Origin: Subtercola sp. Z020
Lineage (GTDB): Bacteria > Actinomycetota > Actinomycetes > Actinomycetales > Microbacteriaceae
Direction: 5' to 3'
NCBI RefSeq assembly: GCF_002931235.1
Contig: NZ_PSTT01000070.1
Span: forward strand, 1 to 64,000
Length of the DNA: 64,000 nucleotides
The notes below the pieces were generated by a model, which was given only the letters and a program-made list of their open reading frames with translations, was not told the origin of the DNA and ran no database searches. Both the position numbers and the translations under genes were made by a program. This document shows positions 1 to 10,853 of the stretch, in pieces. Numbering within the stretch: position 1 is the stretch's first letter; every line of letters begins with the position of its first letter.

Positions 1-2761
<2,761 letters not shown>

Positions 2762-2849
2762 GTTGAATCTCCTACCGAACCAGCCATTATCCAGCCGGTG
2801 ATCATAGCAATACTAGTTGTCGAACCTGTTTGTCGTCTTGACGTGCGCT

Positions 2850-2879
2850 GGGGGCGCAGCGCCGAAGCACCACGCCCCC
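2850..2879 (-). terminator. Candidate hairpin between hpf and secA
   Basis: A perfect 7-bp inverted repeat (GGGGGCG at 2850-2856, CGCCCCC at 2873-2879) with a 16-base loop lies just after the hpf stop codon. There is no T-run downstream on the minus strand, so it is at best a weak terminator or a processing hairpin. Confidence 0.35.
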
Positions 2880-2900
2880 TGTGGAAGCGGAACCGGGTCT

Positions 2901-3638
2901 CTACGACAGCACCCGCTCGCCCTCTCGCACGTCGGCCAGGAGCGGGGTCGCGCTGTCATCGAGCCCGATGACGCCGTAGTCCCAGCCCTTCCGGCGGTAC
3001 ACGACGCTCGGCCGGGAGGTCTCGGCGTCGATGAAGAGGTAGAAGTCGTGCCCGACCAGTTCCATCAGGTAGAGCGCGTCGTCGACGGTCATGGGTGCTG
3101 CAGCGAAGACCTTCTTGCGGATGACGACGGGCGACCAGGCCTCGTCGGTCGAGTCGTCGTCGGCACGGTCATCCGGAGCCGAGCCCGACCCTGCCGCGGA
3201 GGCGTCGGCACCCTGCGTCTGCACGGCGCCGGTCGAGACCTGCTCGAGCACCTCCGCCTCTGCGGGCCGGAGGTCGATGAGGTTGAAGTCGGTGCTCGAC
3301 GCCTCGCGGAGTGACACCGGGCGATGCTGCCCGCGGTGCACCTTCTTGCGGTCCTTGGCCCGTCGGATGCGCTCGAGCAGCTTGGCGATCGCGAGGTCGA
3401 AGGCGACGTACTTGTCGCTGCCCGCGCTCTCGGCCCGCACGACCGGACCGGGCCCGATCAGCGTGAGCTCGACGCGGTCGTCACCCGAAGAGGTGTTCGC
3501 GGAGTTGTGGCGGCAGACCTTGACTTCGAGAACGAGAGCACGATCGGCGAGAAGCGAGACCTTGTCGGCCTTCTCGGTGGCGTAACTCCGAAATCGATCG
3601 GTGATCCCTAGGTTGCGGCCCGTGATGTTGATCTCCAT
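2901..3638 (-). CDS. hpf: Long-form ribosome hibernation promoting factor
   Basis: This 245-residue protein binds the 30S subunit and dimerises ribosomes into inactive 100S particles in stationary phase. Residues 1 to about 105 form the YfiA/RaiA-type domain (starts MEINITGRNLGITDRF, with the basic helix LLERIRRAKDRKK). A variable linker follows, and the last 60 residues are the long-HPF dimerisation domain (KKVFAAAPMTVDDALYLMELVGHDFYLF). The length matches actinobacterial long HPF. The ATG is preceded by AGGAGA. It sits between comF and secA, as in many Actinobacteria. Stress or growth-phase control is known for the family but cannot be read from this sequence. Confidence 0.95.
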   Translation of the reverse strand: MEINITGRNLGITDRFRSYATEKADKVSLLADRALVLEVKVCRHNSANTSSGDDRVELTLIGPGPVVRAESAGSDKYVAFDLAIAKLLERIRRAKDRKKVHRGQHRPVSLREASSTDFNLIDLRPAEAEVLEQVSTGAVQTQGADASAAGSGSAPDDRADDDSTDEAWSPVVIRKKVFAAAPMTVDDALYLMELVGHDFYLFIDAETSRPSVVYRRKGWDYGVIGLDDSATPLLADVREGERVLS

Positions 3639-3741
3639 GGCATTCTCCTGGTCTCAAAAAGACGCGCCGCCTTGGGACCAAAGCGAGTTCTTCCGCGCCT
3701 TTTCACCCACCGTAGTCTTCCCGCCGGGTCGTGTCATCCGT

Positions 3742-4494
3742 TCACCCCATCTGCCCCTCCCGTTCAGCTGAGAGACGCACCGCAGACGTTCCGGTATGCC
3801 GGGGAGTGAATGCCAAGGTCACGGCGCCGACCACCGTCGCTCCGGCATGTTCGAGGGCCCTGCGGCATTCGATCAGCGTCGAACCGGTCGTCACGACGTC
3901 ATCGACGAGCAGGAAGAACCGGCCATCCAGGGCACCTGAGAACTTTCTCCGAACTCGCAGGGATCCGCTGAGATTGGCTCGCCGGGCGCGCACATCGAGG
4001 CCGGCCTGGTCCACTGTCGCTCGCCCGACCCGCAGCGCCGATTCGACCCTCAGTCGGTCGCGCGGTCGATGCTCACACTGCGCCGAACGCAGCAGCAGTC
4101 GCACCGGATGGTAGCCGCGAGCGCGGAACGCCGAAGCGGATGAGGGAGCGGGAACGATCTCGAGCGAGGCTTCGGCGGGAAGTGCGGCAGAGGCGGCCGA
4201 CCGGGCAGCCGACAGCGCCGCCGCGAGGGTGCGGCCGAGGGCGGGAGCGACGTCGGTGCGCCCGCATTCCTTCAGCGCCGACAGCGCCGAAGCGATGACC
4301 CCGCCGTACGGCCGGGACGCCCAGACGGCGAGCGGAGCATCCGCCCCCCGCTCGATCGAGAGCCGGAGCGGCGGGCCGGGTGGCTCGAGCGCCCGACGGC
4401 AGCCGTCGCAGAGCGCCCTGTCGCGTACTCCGCAACCGACGCAATCGGTGGGCAGCAGAACGGCGAGCGCGGAGGCGAGAGCAGCAGATGTCAT
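3742..4494 (-). CDS. comF: ComF family phosphoribosyltransferase-like protein
   Basis: This is a 250-residue member of the ComF/GntX family, whose members are linked to DNA uptake or processing in other bacteria. The N-terminus carries a four-cysteine zinc-finger-like element (DCVGCGVRDRALCDGC), and the C-terminus has the type I phosphoribosyltransferase loop FFLLVDDVVTTGSTL. The start is taken at ATG 4494, because the open frame further upstream overlaps lpqB and encodes low-complexity sequence. There is no clear ribosome-binding site, so the start is somewhat uncertain. It follows lpqB after 104 bases and precedes hpf. No other competence gene is in the window, so a role in transformation is not shown. 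Confidence 0.85.
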   Translation of the reverse strand: MTSAALASALAVLLPTDCVGCGVRDRALCDGCRRALEPPGPPLRLSIERGADAPLAVWASRPYGGVIASALSALKECGRTDVAPALGRTLAAALSAARSAASAALPAEASLEIVPAPSSASAFRARGYHPVRLLLRSAQCEHRPRDRLRVESALRVGRATVDQAGLDVRARRANLSGSLRVRRKFSGALDGRFFLLVDDVVTTGSTLIECRRALEHAGATVVGAVTLAFTPRHTGTSAVRLSAEREGQMG

Positions 4495-4598
4495 GCGCCG
4501 ACTCTGCCGCAGCGCATCCCGCCCGCCGCCGTCGCGAACGCGATCTGTGGAGAACCGACCCGCACCGCCTGCTGTGAAGGAGAGGCCGCGGCCCAGCC

Positions 4599-6296
4599 CT
4601 ACGTCTGCGTCGCCAGGAACGCGACGGACTTCGCTGTAGTCTGCCAGCCGCTCCCCCGCTGCTGTTGCAGTTCGCCAGCCGATGTCAGCAGCCACAGCCC
4701 CGTCACATCGTTCGACCCGGCCAGCGTCGCACCGTTCGTCGGAACGGCCAGCGGGCTGCTCATCCCACCGATCTCCTGCACGATCACGCGGTCGTCGCCG
4801 CCCGCCGTCACCGTGAGCGACGCGATATTCGAAGCGTCGACCCAGGTCGCGTCGAGCGGCGTTCCCGGGCCGGATGCCAGCGTCACCGGGTCACCGAGCC
4901 GCTCCGGAGCGCCGTTCGCATCACGGATGACCGCCGCCACGACGAGCCGCGGCATCCCGTCGTTCACCGTCAGGGCCAGCACCCGCGTACCGTCGCGGGA
5001 GACATCCATCGACACGATGCCCGTGCCGCCGTCCCAGTTGACGGCCACAGGGTGCACCGTTCCGTCGCTGCCGTACGCCTGCACGGCCGAGGGCGCGCCC
5101 GCCGGCACCGTCCAGACGAAACCCGACGGGTCGAGGGTCGGCGGCAGCAGACCGGCGCGACTGTCGATCAGCACGGGCGCATTGTCGCCGGTCTGCACCA
5201 CGTAGACCCCTTCTGCTGTGCCGACCGCCAGAACCCGAGCCGACGACGTGACCGACAGCGGCGCGAGCGCCTGCACCTTGTCACTGACCGACGGGATCGG
5301 CACCAGCGCGTTGCTCGTGAGGTACCCGAATGCGCCCGCCTGGTCGACAAGGGCCCGCGAATCGACGCGCGGGGCGAAATCGGGCGTCGCACCGGCCGGG
5401 ATGGCGACGGGGTTCTGGTCGACCGTGACAGCGACCGCCGCGACGGAGGTCACCGACGAGAGCGTCGCATCGAGTTGCGCCTGCATACGCTGCAACGCCT
5501 GCGTCGGCTGCGAGAGCACCTGGCTCGACAGCGGCACGCTCGCCGTTCCGGAGTCGACCACCACCGCGGTGGTCTCCGTGCCGTCGGGGAACGCCGTGAC
5601 GACTGCCCCCTGCCCGAGCCACGCCGTCGGCCCCGCGAGCAGCGCCTTCACCACGCGCGTGCTCGTCGTCTCGTCTTTCGGGAACCAGCGCACATCCGGA
5701 ACCAGATAGGTGTAGCTCGGGTCGAAGAAGTAGAGCGAGTGAGAGGCGAAGACCTGGTTGAACCGCAACTGTTCGAGAATGATGCCGGGATTGGCCATGT
5801 TGATGCGCCACTGCCCGTCTTCCTGCGTGAACTGGAAGGGAATCGTCACCGCTGCCGTCGAATCGTTCTCGACGTACTCCCCCGACGCGTCGACCTCGGC
5901 CTGTGGCGTGACGCTCACGCTCATGGCCGTGTCGGAGACCGTCGTGAAACTCAGCTGGCCGGCATCGATGAGCACGCCGGCATTCGGGTCCCACTGCTTG
6001 TCGAAACCCTTCGAGAGAAAGCTCCGGGCGACCGCGTAGTCGTTCTGCGGGCTGGCGGCCGCTTGCAGGAAGCCGTTCAGAATCTGCGTCTGGTTGGCGT
6101 CGGGCACCGGCCCCGGCGGCAGCAGGATGACGTCGATGTCGTCGGGCGCCGAACTGGCCGGCTGCGAGTGCACGCTGCCGGTGTCGGGGATGCCCGTGCA
6201 TCCGGCCAGCGCGATGACCGTCGCTGCGACGACTGCGGCGAGCGCGGCCAGCCGCGTGCGCCGGCCGAGCGGGCCCAGCCCCGTGCGCCGGCTCAC
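4599..6296 (-). CDS. lpqB: MtrAB-associated lipoprotein LpqB
   Basis: This is a 565-residue lipoprotein that in mycobacteria interacts with the extracellular part of the sensor MtrB and modulates the MtrAB system. A signal peptide ends in the lipobox LAGC with the lipidated cysteine at residue 33 (LAGCTGIPDTG). The middle (about 60-300) fits the GerMN-type domain of LpqB, and the C-terminal half has repeated beta-strand segments that fit the family's propeller-like region. The start is GTG at 6296, overlapping the mtrB stop by four bases (GTGA), so translation is probably coupled. It is the third gene of the mtrA-mtrB-lpqB operon, the conserved actinobacterial order. Confidence 0.95.
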   Translation of the reverse strand: MSRRTGLGPLGRRTRLAALAAVVAATVIALAGCTGIPDTGSVHSQPASSAPDDIDVILLPPGPVPDANQTQILNGFLQAAASPQNDYAVARSFLSKGFDKQWDPNAGVLIDAGQLSFTTVSDTAMSVSVTPQAEVDASGEYVENDSTAAVTIPFQFTQEDGQWRINMANPGIILEQLRFNQVFASHSLYFFDPSYTYLVPDVRWFPKDETTSTRVVKALLAGPTAWLGQGAVVTAFPDGTETTAVVVDSGTASVPLSSQVLSQPTQALQRMQAQLDATLSSVTSVAAVAVTVDQNPVAIPAGATPDFAPRVDSRALVDQAGAFGYLTSNALVPIPSVSDKVQALAPLSVTSSARVLAVGTAEGVYVVQTGDNAPVLIDSRAGLLPPTLDPSGFVWTVPAGAPSAVQAYGSDGTVHPVAVNWDGGTGIVSMDVSRDGTRVLALTVNDGMPRLVVAAVIRDANGAPERLGDPVTLASGPGTPLDATWVDASNIASLTVTAGGDDRVIVQEIGGMSSPLAVPTNGATLAGSNDVTGLWLLTSAGELQQQRGSGWQTTAKSVAFLATQT

Positions 6297-8017
6297 TGCC
6301 CGGCTCCCGCCTGCAGGATGCCTGACCCCGCGTCATCCGGAGGCAGCGGCAGAGGAGAGGTACCCGCCGAGTGCCCGAACACCCGCGGCAGCGTGAGGCG
6401 GAAGCAGCTGCCCGCCCCCGTCTCCGACCACACTTCGAGCAGCCCGCGGTGGAGCGCTGCGTCTTCGAGCGAGATCGCGAGGCCGAGGCCCGTGCCGCCG
6501 ATCGTGCGCTTGCGGGAGGGATCGGCGCGCCAGAAGCGCTCGAACACGCGCTCACTCTCGACCGCGCTCATCCCGATCCCATAGTCGCGCACCGCAACGG
6601 CGATCGAGGACACGTTGCTGTCGACCGAGACCACGATCGGCCGGCCCTCGCCGTGCTCGATCGCGTTGCCGAGCAGGTTGGTCAGGATGCGGCGGATGCG
6701 GCTCGCGTCGATCTCCACCTCGACATACCCGCCGGGCGCGAAGACGCGGATCTCCGAACCGGCGGAGGCGGCCAGCGGCTGCATCTGGTCGACGGCGTCT
6801 TCGGTCAGTCGCACCAGGTTCGTGGACTCGACGTTGAGGTCGGCGGACCCGGCGTCGAAGCGGCTGATCTCCAGGAGGTCGTTGAGGAGCAGTTCGAACC
6901 GCACTGTCTGGGTGTGCAGCAGCTCGGCCGTCCGGCCGATCGCGGGCTCGAACGTGTCGCGCTGGTCGTAGAGCATGTCGCCGGCCAGGCGGATCGTGGT
7001 GAGGGGCGTGCGGAGCTCGTGCGAGACATCCGACACGAACCGTTGCTGCAGCTGCGAGAGCTCGGCCAGCTGGGTGATCTGCCCCTGCATGCTGTCGGCC
7101 ATGCCGTTGAACGAGCGGGCCAGCGTGGAGATGATGTCGTCTCCCTTGTCAGGGATGCGCACCTCGAGCATCCCGGCCGCCAGCTTTTCACTCGTCTCGG
7201 CTGTCACCCGGATGGGCTCGATGACGAGGCGCACGATGACCCAGGCCACGACGGCGATCAGGAGCGTCAGCAACAGGCCCGCCACCCACAGCGTCTGCTG
7301 CACGAAGCTCAGCGTCTGGCTGGCGTCTGCCAGGTTGTAGCCGAGATACAGCTGGTACTGGCCCGCGCTCGGAATCGTGAGCGGAGTGCCGACGATGATG
7401 CCGGCGTCTGTTCCACCCGTACCGTTCGGAAGGGCGACCGACTGCCAGTACTGGTTGAGGGTGCCCGCGCCAGCCGTGACGTCGCTCTTCAGCTGGTCGG
7501 AGATCAGTCCCTTCGCGGTGAGCGCCGGGCTCGCGAAGGGCAGGAACGACGTGGTGCCCTGGTCGTTCCCCGGGGCGGCGTAGATGGCGATGAGCCGGGA
7601 GGACGACGAGGAGGTGATCTTCGACTGCGCCGAGTTGAGCAGGGTGCTGACCGACGTCTCCGTCGTGGAGTCGGAGGCGTCGAAGATGGTCTGCGCCGCG
7701 TTCGCCGCCTGGTTCGAGTCGGCGAGCACCTGGTCGAGCCGCGAGTGGAAGAGGTCGTTGCCGATGCTGACCGAGGTGTAGATACCGGCGCCCAGCAGGG
7801 CGACGGTCGTCAGTGCGATGGTGATGACGATGGTGCGGAACTGCAGCGACCGGCGCCACCAGCTCTGCAGCTGGCGCGGCCAGGCGCGCCACTCCCGGGC
7901 GATGAAGGGGCCGATGTGGCTCCGCCCCTGCTTTGCGGCGAGGGGCGTGGGCGTCGCACCGGTTCGGGTGCCGACGCCCTGCACCGCGCCGGTGCCGGTG
8001 CCCGTGCTCACGCTCAT
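6293..8017 (-). CDS. mtrB: Sensor histidine kinase MtrB
   Basis: This 574-residue membrane kinase phosphorylates MtrA and controls cell-wall metabolism and division genes in Actinobacteria. Visible parts are a cytoplasmic N-terminus, TM1 around residues 62-84, an extracytoplasmic sensor region rich in Ser/Thr, TM2 around 243-265, and a HAMP domain (VIEPIRVTAETSEKLAAG). The HisKA box is FVSDVSHELRTPL with phospho-acceptor His333, and an HATPase_c domain follows (NLLGNAIEHGEG, RDYGIGM, GGTGLGLAIS). The start is ATG at 8017, only two bases after the mtrA stop; the longer open frame upstream is a shadow of mtrA. Confidence 0.96.
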   Translation of the reverse strand: MSVSTGTGTGAVQGVGTRTGATPTPLAAKQGRSHIGPFIAREWRAWPRQLQSWWRRSLQFRTIVITIALTTVALLGAGIYTSVSIGNDLFHSRLDQVLADSNQAANAAQTIFDASDSTTETSVSTLLNSAQSKITSSSSSRLIAIYAAPGNDQGTTSFLPFASPALTAKGLISDQLKSDVTAGAGTLNQYWQSVALPNGTGGTDAGIIVGTPLTIPSAGQYQLYLGYNLADASQTLSFVQQTLWVAGLLLTLLIAVVAWVIVRLVIEPIRVTAETSEKLAAGMLEVRIPDKGDDIISTLARSFNGMADSMQGQITQLAELSQLQQRFVSDVSHELRTPLTTIRLAGDMLYDQRDTFEPAIGRTAELLHTQTVRFELLLNDLLEISRFDAGSADLNVESTNLVRLTEDAVDQMQPLAASAGSEIRVFAPGGYVEVEIDASRIRRILTNLLGNAIEHGEGRPIVVSVDSNVSSIAVAVRDYGIGMSAVESERVFERFWRADPSRKRTIGGTGLGLAISLEDAALHRGLLEVWSETGAGSCFRLTLPRVFGHSAGTSPLPLPPDDAGSGILQAGAGQ

Positions 8018-8019
8018 GT

Positions 8020-8706
8020 TCAGACGACGGCGCCGGCCCGGTACCCGACACCCCGCACGGTCATGACGATGCGCGGGTTGTCGGGGTCTTCCTCGACCTT
8101 CGCGCGCAGGCGCTGCACGTGCACGTTCACGAGGCGGGTGTCGGCCTTGTAGTGGTAGCCCCAGACCTGTTCCAGCAGCATCTCGCGGGTGAAGACCTGC
8201 TGCGGTTTCGACGAGAGCGCGTGGAGCAGGTCGAACTCGAGGGGCGTGAGGTTGATGCGGCCCGTGCCTCTCCGCACTTCGTGGCCCTCGATGTCGAGCT
8301 CGAGGTCGCCGATCCGCAGCAGCCCGCCGGTCGCAGGGGCGACGGGCTTCTGCCGTAGGCGGGTGCGGATGCGCGCGACCAGCTCCTTCGGGTTGAAGGG
8401 TTTCACGATGTAGTCGTCGGCGCCCGATTCGAGCCCCTTGACGACATCCATCGTGTCGGATTTCGCGGTCAGCATGATGATCGGGATGCCCGACTCGGCG
8501 CGGATCTCGGCGCACACCTCGATGCCGTCGAGCCCGGGCAGCATCAGGTCGAGCAGAACCAGTTCGGGCTTCGACTCCTGGAAGGCGGCGAAGGCCTCGG
8601 AGCCGTCGGCGCAGAAGATCGGCTCGAAGCCCTCGGCGCGCAGCACGATGCCGATCATCTCTGCGAGCGCGGGATCGTCATCGACCACCAGTATGCGAGC
8701 ATCCAT
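8020..8706 (-). CDS. mtrA: Response regulator MtrA
   Basis: This 228-residue OmpR/PhoB-type response regulator has a receiver domain with the acidic pocket VVDDDP, phospho-acceptor Asp53 (LVLLDLMLPGLDG), and the conserved Lys in DDYIVKPFNP. The C-terminal winged-helix DNA-binding domain contains LTPLEFDLLHAL and RVKVEED-like recognition elements (HVQRLRAKVEEDPDNP). MtrA is the essential partner of MtrB in many Actinobacteria. The start ATG at 8706 lies seven bases after a TATCCT box, with no Shine-Dalgarno sequence, which fits a leaderless transcript. It is the first gene of the mtrA-mtrB-lpqB operon. Confidence 0.97.
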   Translation of the reverse strand: MDARILVVDDDPALAEMIGIVLRAEGFEPIFCADGSEAFAAFQESKPELVLLDLMLPGLDGIEVCAEIRAESGIPIIMLTAKSDTMDVVKGLESGADDYIVKPFNPKELVARIRTRLRQKPVAPATGGLLRIGDLELDIEGHEVRRGTGRINLTPLEFDLLHALSSKPQQVFTREMLLEQVWGYHYKADTRLVNVHVQRLRAKVEEDPDNPRIVMTVRGVGYRAGAVV

Positions 8707-8713
8707 GCTGATC

Positions 8714-8719
8714 AGGATA
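8714..8719 (-). promoter_or_regulatory. Candidate leaderless -10 box of mtrA
   Basis: TATCCT on the minus strand lies seven bases upstream of the mtrA ATG, and no ribosome-binding site is present. The spacing fits transcription starting at or next to the start codon. Confidence 0.5.
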
Positions 8720-8728
8720 GTGGAGCGG

Positions 8729-8764
8729 TGCCCGGAGAGGGCTGCGTGAGCGTCTCTCCGGGCA
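8729..8764 (-). terminator. 11-bp inverted repeat between Ig-repeat remnant and mtrA
   Basis: TGCCCGGAGAG (8729-8739) pairs perfectly with CTCTCCGGGCA (8754-8764) across a 14-base loop. It lies just downstream of the minus-strand remnant ending at 8784 and 10 bases upstream of the mtrA -10 box. It lacks a T-run. It could stop read-through into mtrA or be a protein-binding site. Confidence 0.5.
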
Positions 8765-8783
8765 TCCACACCGCTGCGGCGCT

Positions 8784-9458
8784 CTATGGGACGACCGTGG
8801 CGGTCGGCGCCGAGGTCGTCGACGTCGACGCGTAGCCCGACTTGGCGCCGGTGACCCGCACCGTCAGCTTCTTGCCGACGTCGTTGGCGTGCACCGTGCG
8901 CGTCGCCGCGGTGGATCCTGTGATCGCCGCGCCGTCGCGGTACCACTGGTAGGTGAACGTGACGGGCGCGGGGCCCCAAGTGCCGGGGTTCGCGGTGACG
9001 ACCTGGCCGACCTTCGCGGTACCGGTGATGGTCGGCACGGCTGTGCTCAGCACACCCTGCACCACCGCAGAAGCCGCGCTGGTCACGTAGGTCGAGGCGA
9101 AGCCGGTCTTGCTGCCGGTCACCCTGACCTTGATCGTCTTGCCGGTGTCGGCCGACGCGGGAACGTAGGTCGCTGCCGTCGCGCCGCTGATCGCGACACC
9201 GCCGGCCAGCCACTGGTAGCGGAGCGTGACCGGCGCGGGCGCCCAGGCACCGGGGTTGGCCGTGAGCGTCTGGCCGACCCGCGCCGTGCCGGTGATCGTC
9301 GGCGTCGCCGTGGTGAGGGTGCCCGCCGTGACCGCGGCCGTCGGCGCGCTCTCGGTGGTGGCGGTCGTGTAACCGGCCCGCGTTCCGGTCACCGCAACGG
9401 TGAGGGTCTTGCCGGGGTCCTGAGCTTTCGTCGCTGCAGGGCACCGCTTCGGGATGCT
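8784..9458 (-). pseudogene. 5'-truncated Ig-like repeat surface protein remnant
   Basis: The reading frame is open from just after an in-frame TGA at 9459-9461 to a TAG at 8784. It encodes two complete Ig-like repeats of about 85 residues (each with PTITGTA+VGQ, ANPG.W.PAPVT, YQW and GK+++VRVTG) preceded by half of a third repeat that begins at AATKAQDPGKTLTV. The missing first half, the lack of a signal peptide and the lack of a ribosome-binding site near the only plausible start (GTG 9392) argue for a decayed or truncated gene. Such repeats are common in extracellular proteins of Microbacteriaceae. The lipoprotein gene immediately upstream ends with a divergent copy of the same kind of domain, so the two may once have been one longer gene. 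Confidence 0.6.
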
Positions 9459-9463
9459 TCACG

Positions 9464-10582
9464 TCACCGCACGACGGTTCCGACCTCTATCTTCTGCGTA
9501 AGCCGAACAAACCCGGGGGTGTAGACGTCATAGGACCAGAAGATCTTGTGGCCGAGATCATCCGGCGCGATCGTGTACCGCCCATCGGGACCTATGGCTG
9601 TCAGACTCTTTCCGTCGTCTCGAGTCCACTGATACGAGACCACGTACGGGGCCGGTACGATTTTTCCGACCTCGCCGGACACCGTCGCGCCGACACGAAC
9701 ATCACCCTTCACTGAGAAGGTGTCGATCGAGTCGTAAAGGTGATGATTCGGGTCCGCTCGCAGGTCTGTCCACTTGACGCTCGAATCCCTGCCCCCGGCT
9801 ACGAGGACCGACTGAGAATATGCCTCATTCGGCTTGTCGGAGTACCACTCGTCCACAAGCTCGAACGAGTCGGCTGGTGGAATGAAATGAAGTTTGTACT
9901 CCCCGTCAGGCAGGCCTCCCAGCACGAATCGTCCGTCCTGATCAGTCTGTGTCGAGTACGGCAGTTCACCTGAGCCGAAGGCCCGCACCTCGACGTCGGG
10001 AAGCATCCCGAGATCCTCTTCACCAGGCCGGGCTACTCCGAAAACGGCACCGCTGATGCTTCCGGTGCCCACGGGATGTGTGGGTGCCATCGGTGTGGCG
10101 AGGAGTTCGACGTCGGGGATCGACTTCGCTTTCCCCGATGAGACGACGACCGGCTTGGCCCCAGCAGACGTCGGCAGGTTGTCGAACCACTCGTCGGCAT
10201 GCTGGCCCCCGCCCGAGAAGAACAGGGTGTACGTGCCCGGTGCGACGCCGGTGAGGGCGTAGGAGCCCGAGCCGTCGACCGGAGCCGTGTAGAGCTGCGT
10301 GTCAGCGGTCGCATCGTAGAGAACGGCGGCGACTCCACCGGCTGCGATCGGGTCGGCGGGGTCCGAACTTGTGATCGTGCCGGTGACGGACCCGGCGCGT
10401 GTGGCGCTGAGGGCAGCGGCGTTCTGACTGGCAATGCCATCGGACGACGCAGCCGACGGAGAGCAGGCGGCGAGGAGGAACAGACCGGTGAGGCCGCCGC
10501 CGACCAGCGTGGCCTTCCGAAGGTGCCGGGCAGCGCGGGGGCTGCCCGAAGGCGACGTTGTCGCCGAAGAATATTTCGACAT
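9464..10582 (-). CDS. Secreted lipoprotein with two carboxypeptidase-regulatory-like domains and one Ig-like domain
   Basis: The 372-residue product starts with a signal peptide and a lipobox LAAC whose cysteine is residue 40 (FLLAACSPSAA), so it should be anchored to the outer face of the membrane. Two prealbumin-like repeats follow (GSVTGTI...GSYALTGVAPGTYTLFF and GSISGAV...GRFVLGGLPDGEYKLHF), and the C-terminus is a divergent Ig-like unit (VVSYQWTRDDGKS). The function is unknown; such domains mediate adhesion or stabilise surface proteins. Base composition is a little more AT-rich than in neighbouring genes, and the gene interrupts otherwise conserved synteny, so acquisition by transfer is plausible. 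Confidence 0.8.
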   Translation of the reverse strand: MSKYSSATTSPSGSPRAARHLRKATLVGGGLTGLFLLAACSPSAASSDGIASQNAAALSATRAGSVTGTITSSDPADPIAAGGVAAVLYDATADTQLYTAPVDGSGSYALTGVAPGTYTLFFSGGGQHADEWFDNLPTSAGAKPVVVSSGKAKSIPDVELLATPMAPTHPVGTGSISGAVFGVARPGEEDLGMLPDVEVRAFGSGELPYSTQTDQDGRFVLGGLPDGEYKLHFIPPADSFELVDEWYSDKPNEAYSQSVLVAGGRDSSVKWTDLRADPNHHLYDSIDTFSVKGDVRVGATVSGEVGKIVPAPYVVSYQWTRDDGKSLTAIGPDGRYTIAPDDLGHKIFWSYDVYTPGFVRLTQKIEVGTVVR

Positions 10583-10853
10583 GAGGTGCTTTCTCTGGGA
10601 AATCTGCCAAGCAATTGCAAGGCAGGAATCCTCACGGTAACGAGAGAATGAGTTTTAATCAACAAATGCTGATCGAATGTCGTTTTTTGACCGAATTGGT
10701 ACAGCTTCCCGGTGGACGCCGCCAGGTGGGTGTCGGCGGGGTGTGCGAGCATGGAGCGCGTGGAACTGCCAGAGGCAGGGCGGGGGGCACGTCGAATCCG
10801 GTGGCAGTCGCTGGCCGGGTACGTAGATGGTGCGACGGAATGAGGGAAGACCG
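10583..10853. other. Intergenic region between divergent genes, with AT-rich island
   Basis: These 271 bases hold no convincing gene. Positions about 10605-10700 are clearly AT-rich compared with the surroundings (TTTTAATCAACAAATG and a T6 run) and probably contain the promoter of the lipoprotein gene. The part next to 10854 holds the Shine-Dalgarno sequence of the following membrane protein. Confidence 0.5.

Noticed and set aside
6293-8515. Extended 740-codon version of mtrB
   Set aside because: The first 166 codons are the shadow frame of mtrA; the natural MtrB start is ATG 8017, two bases after the mtrA stop.
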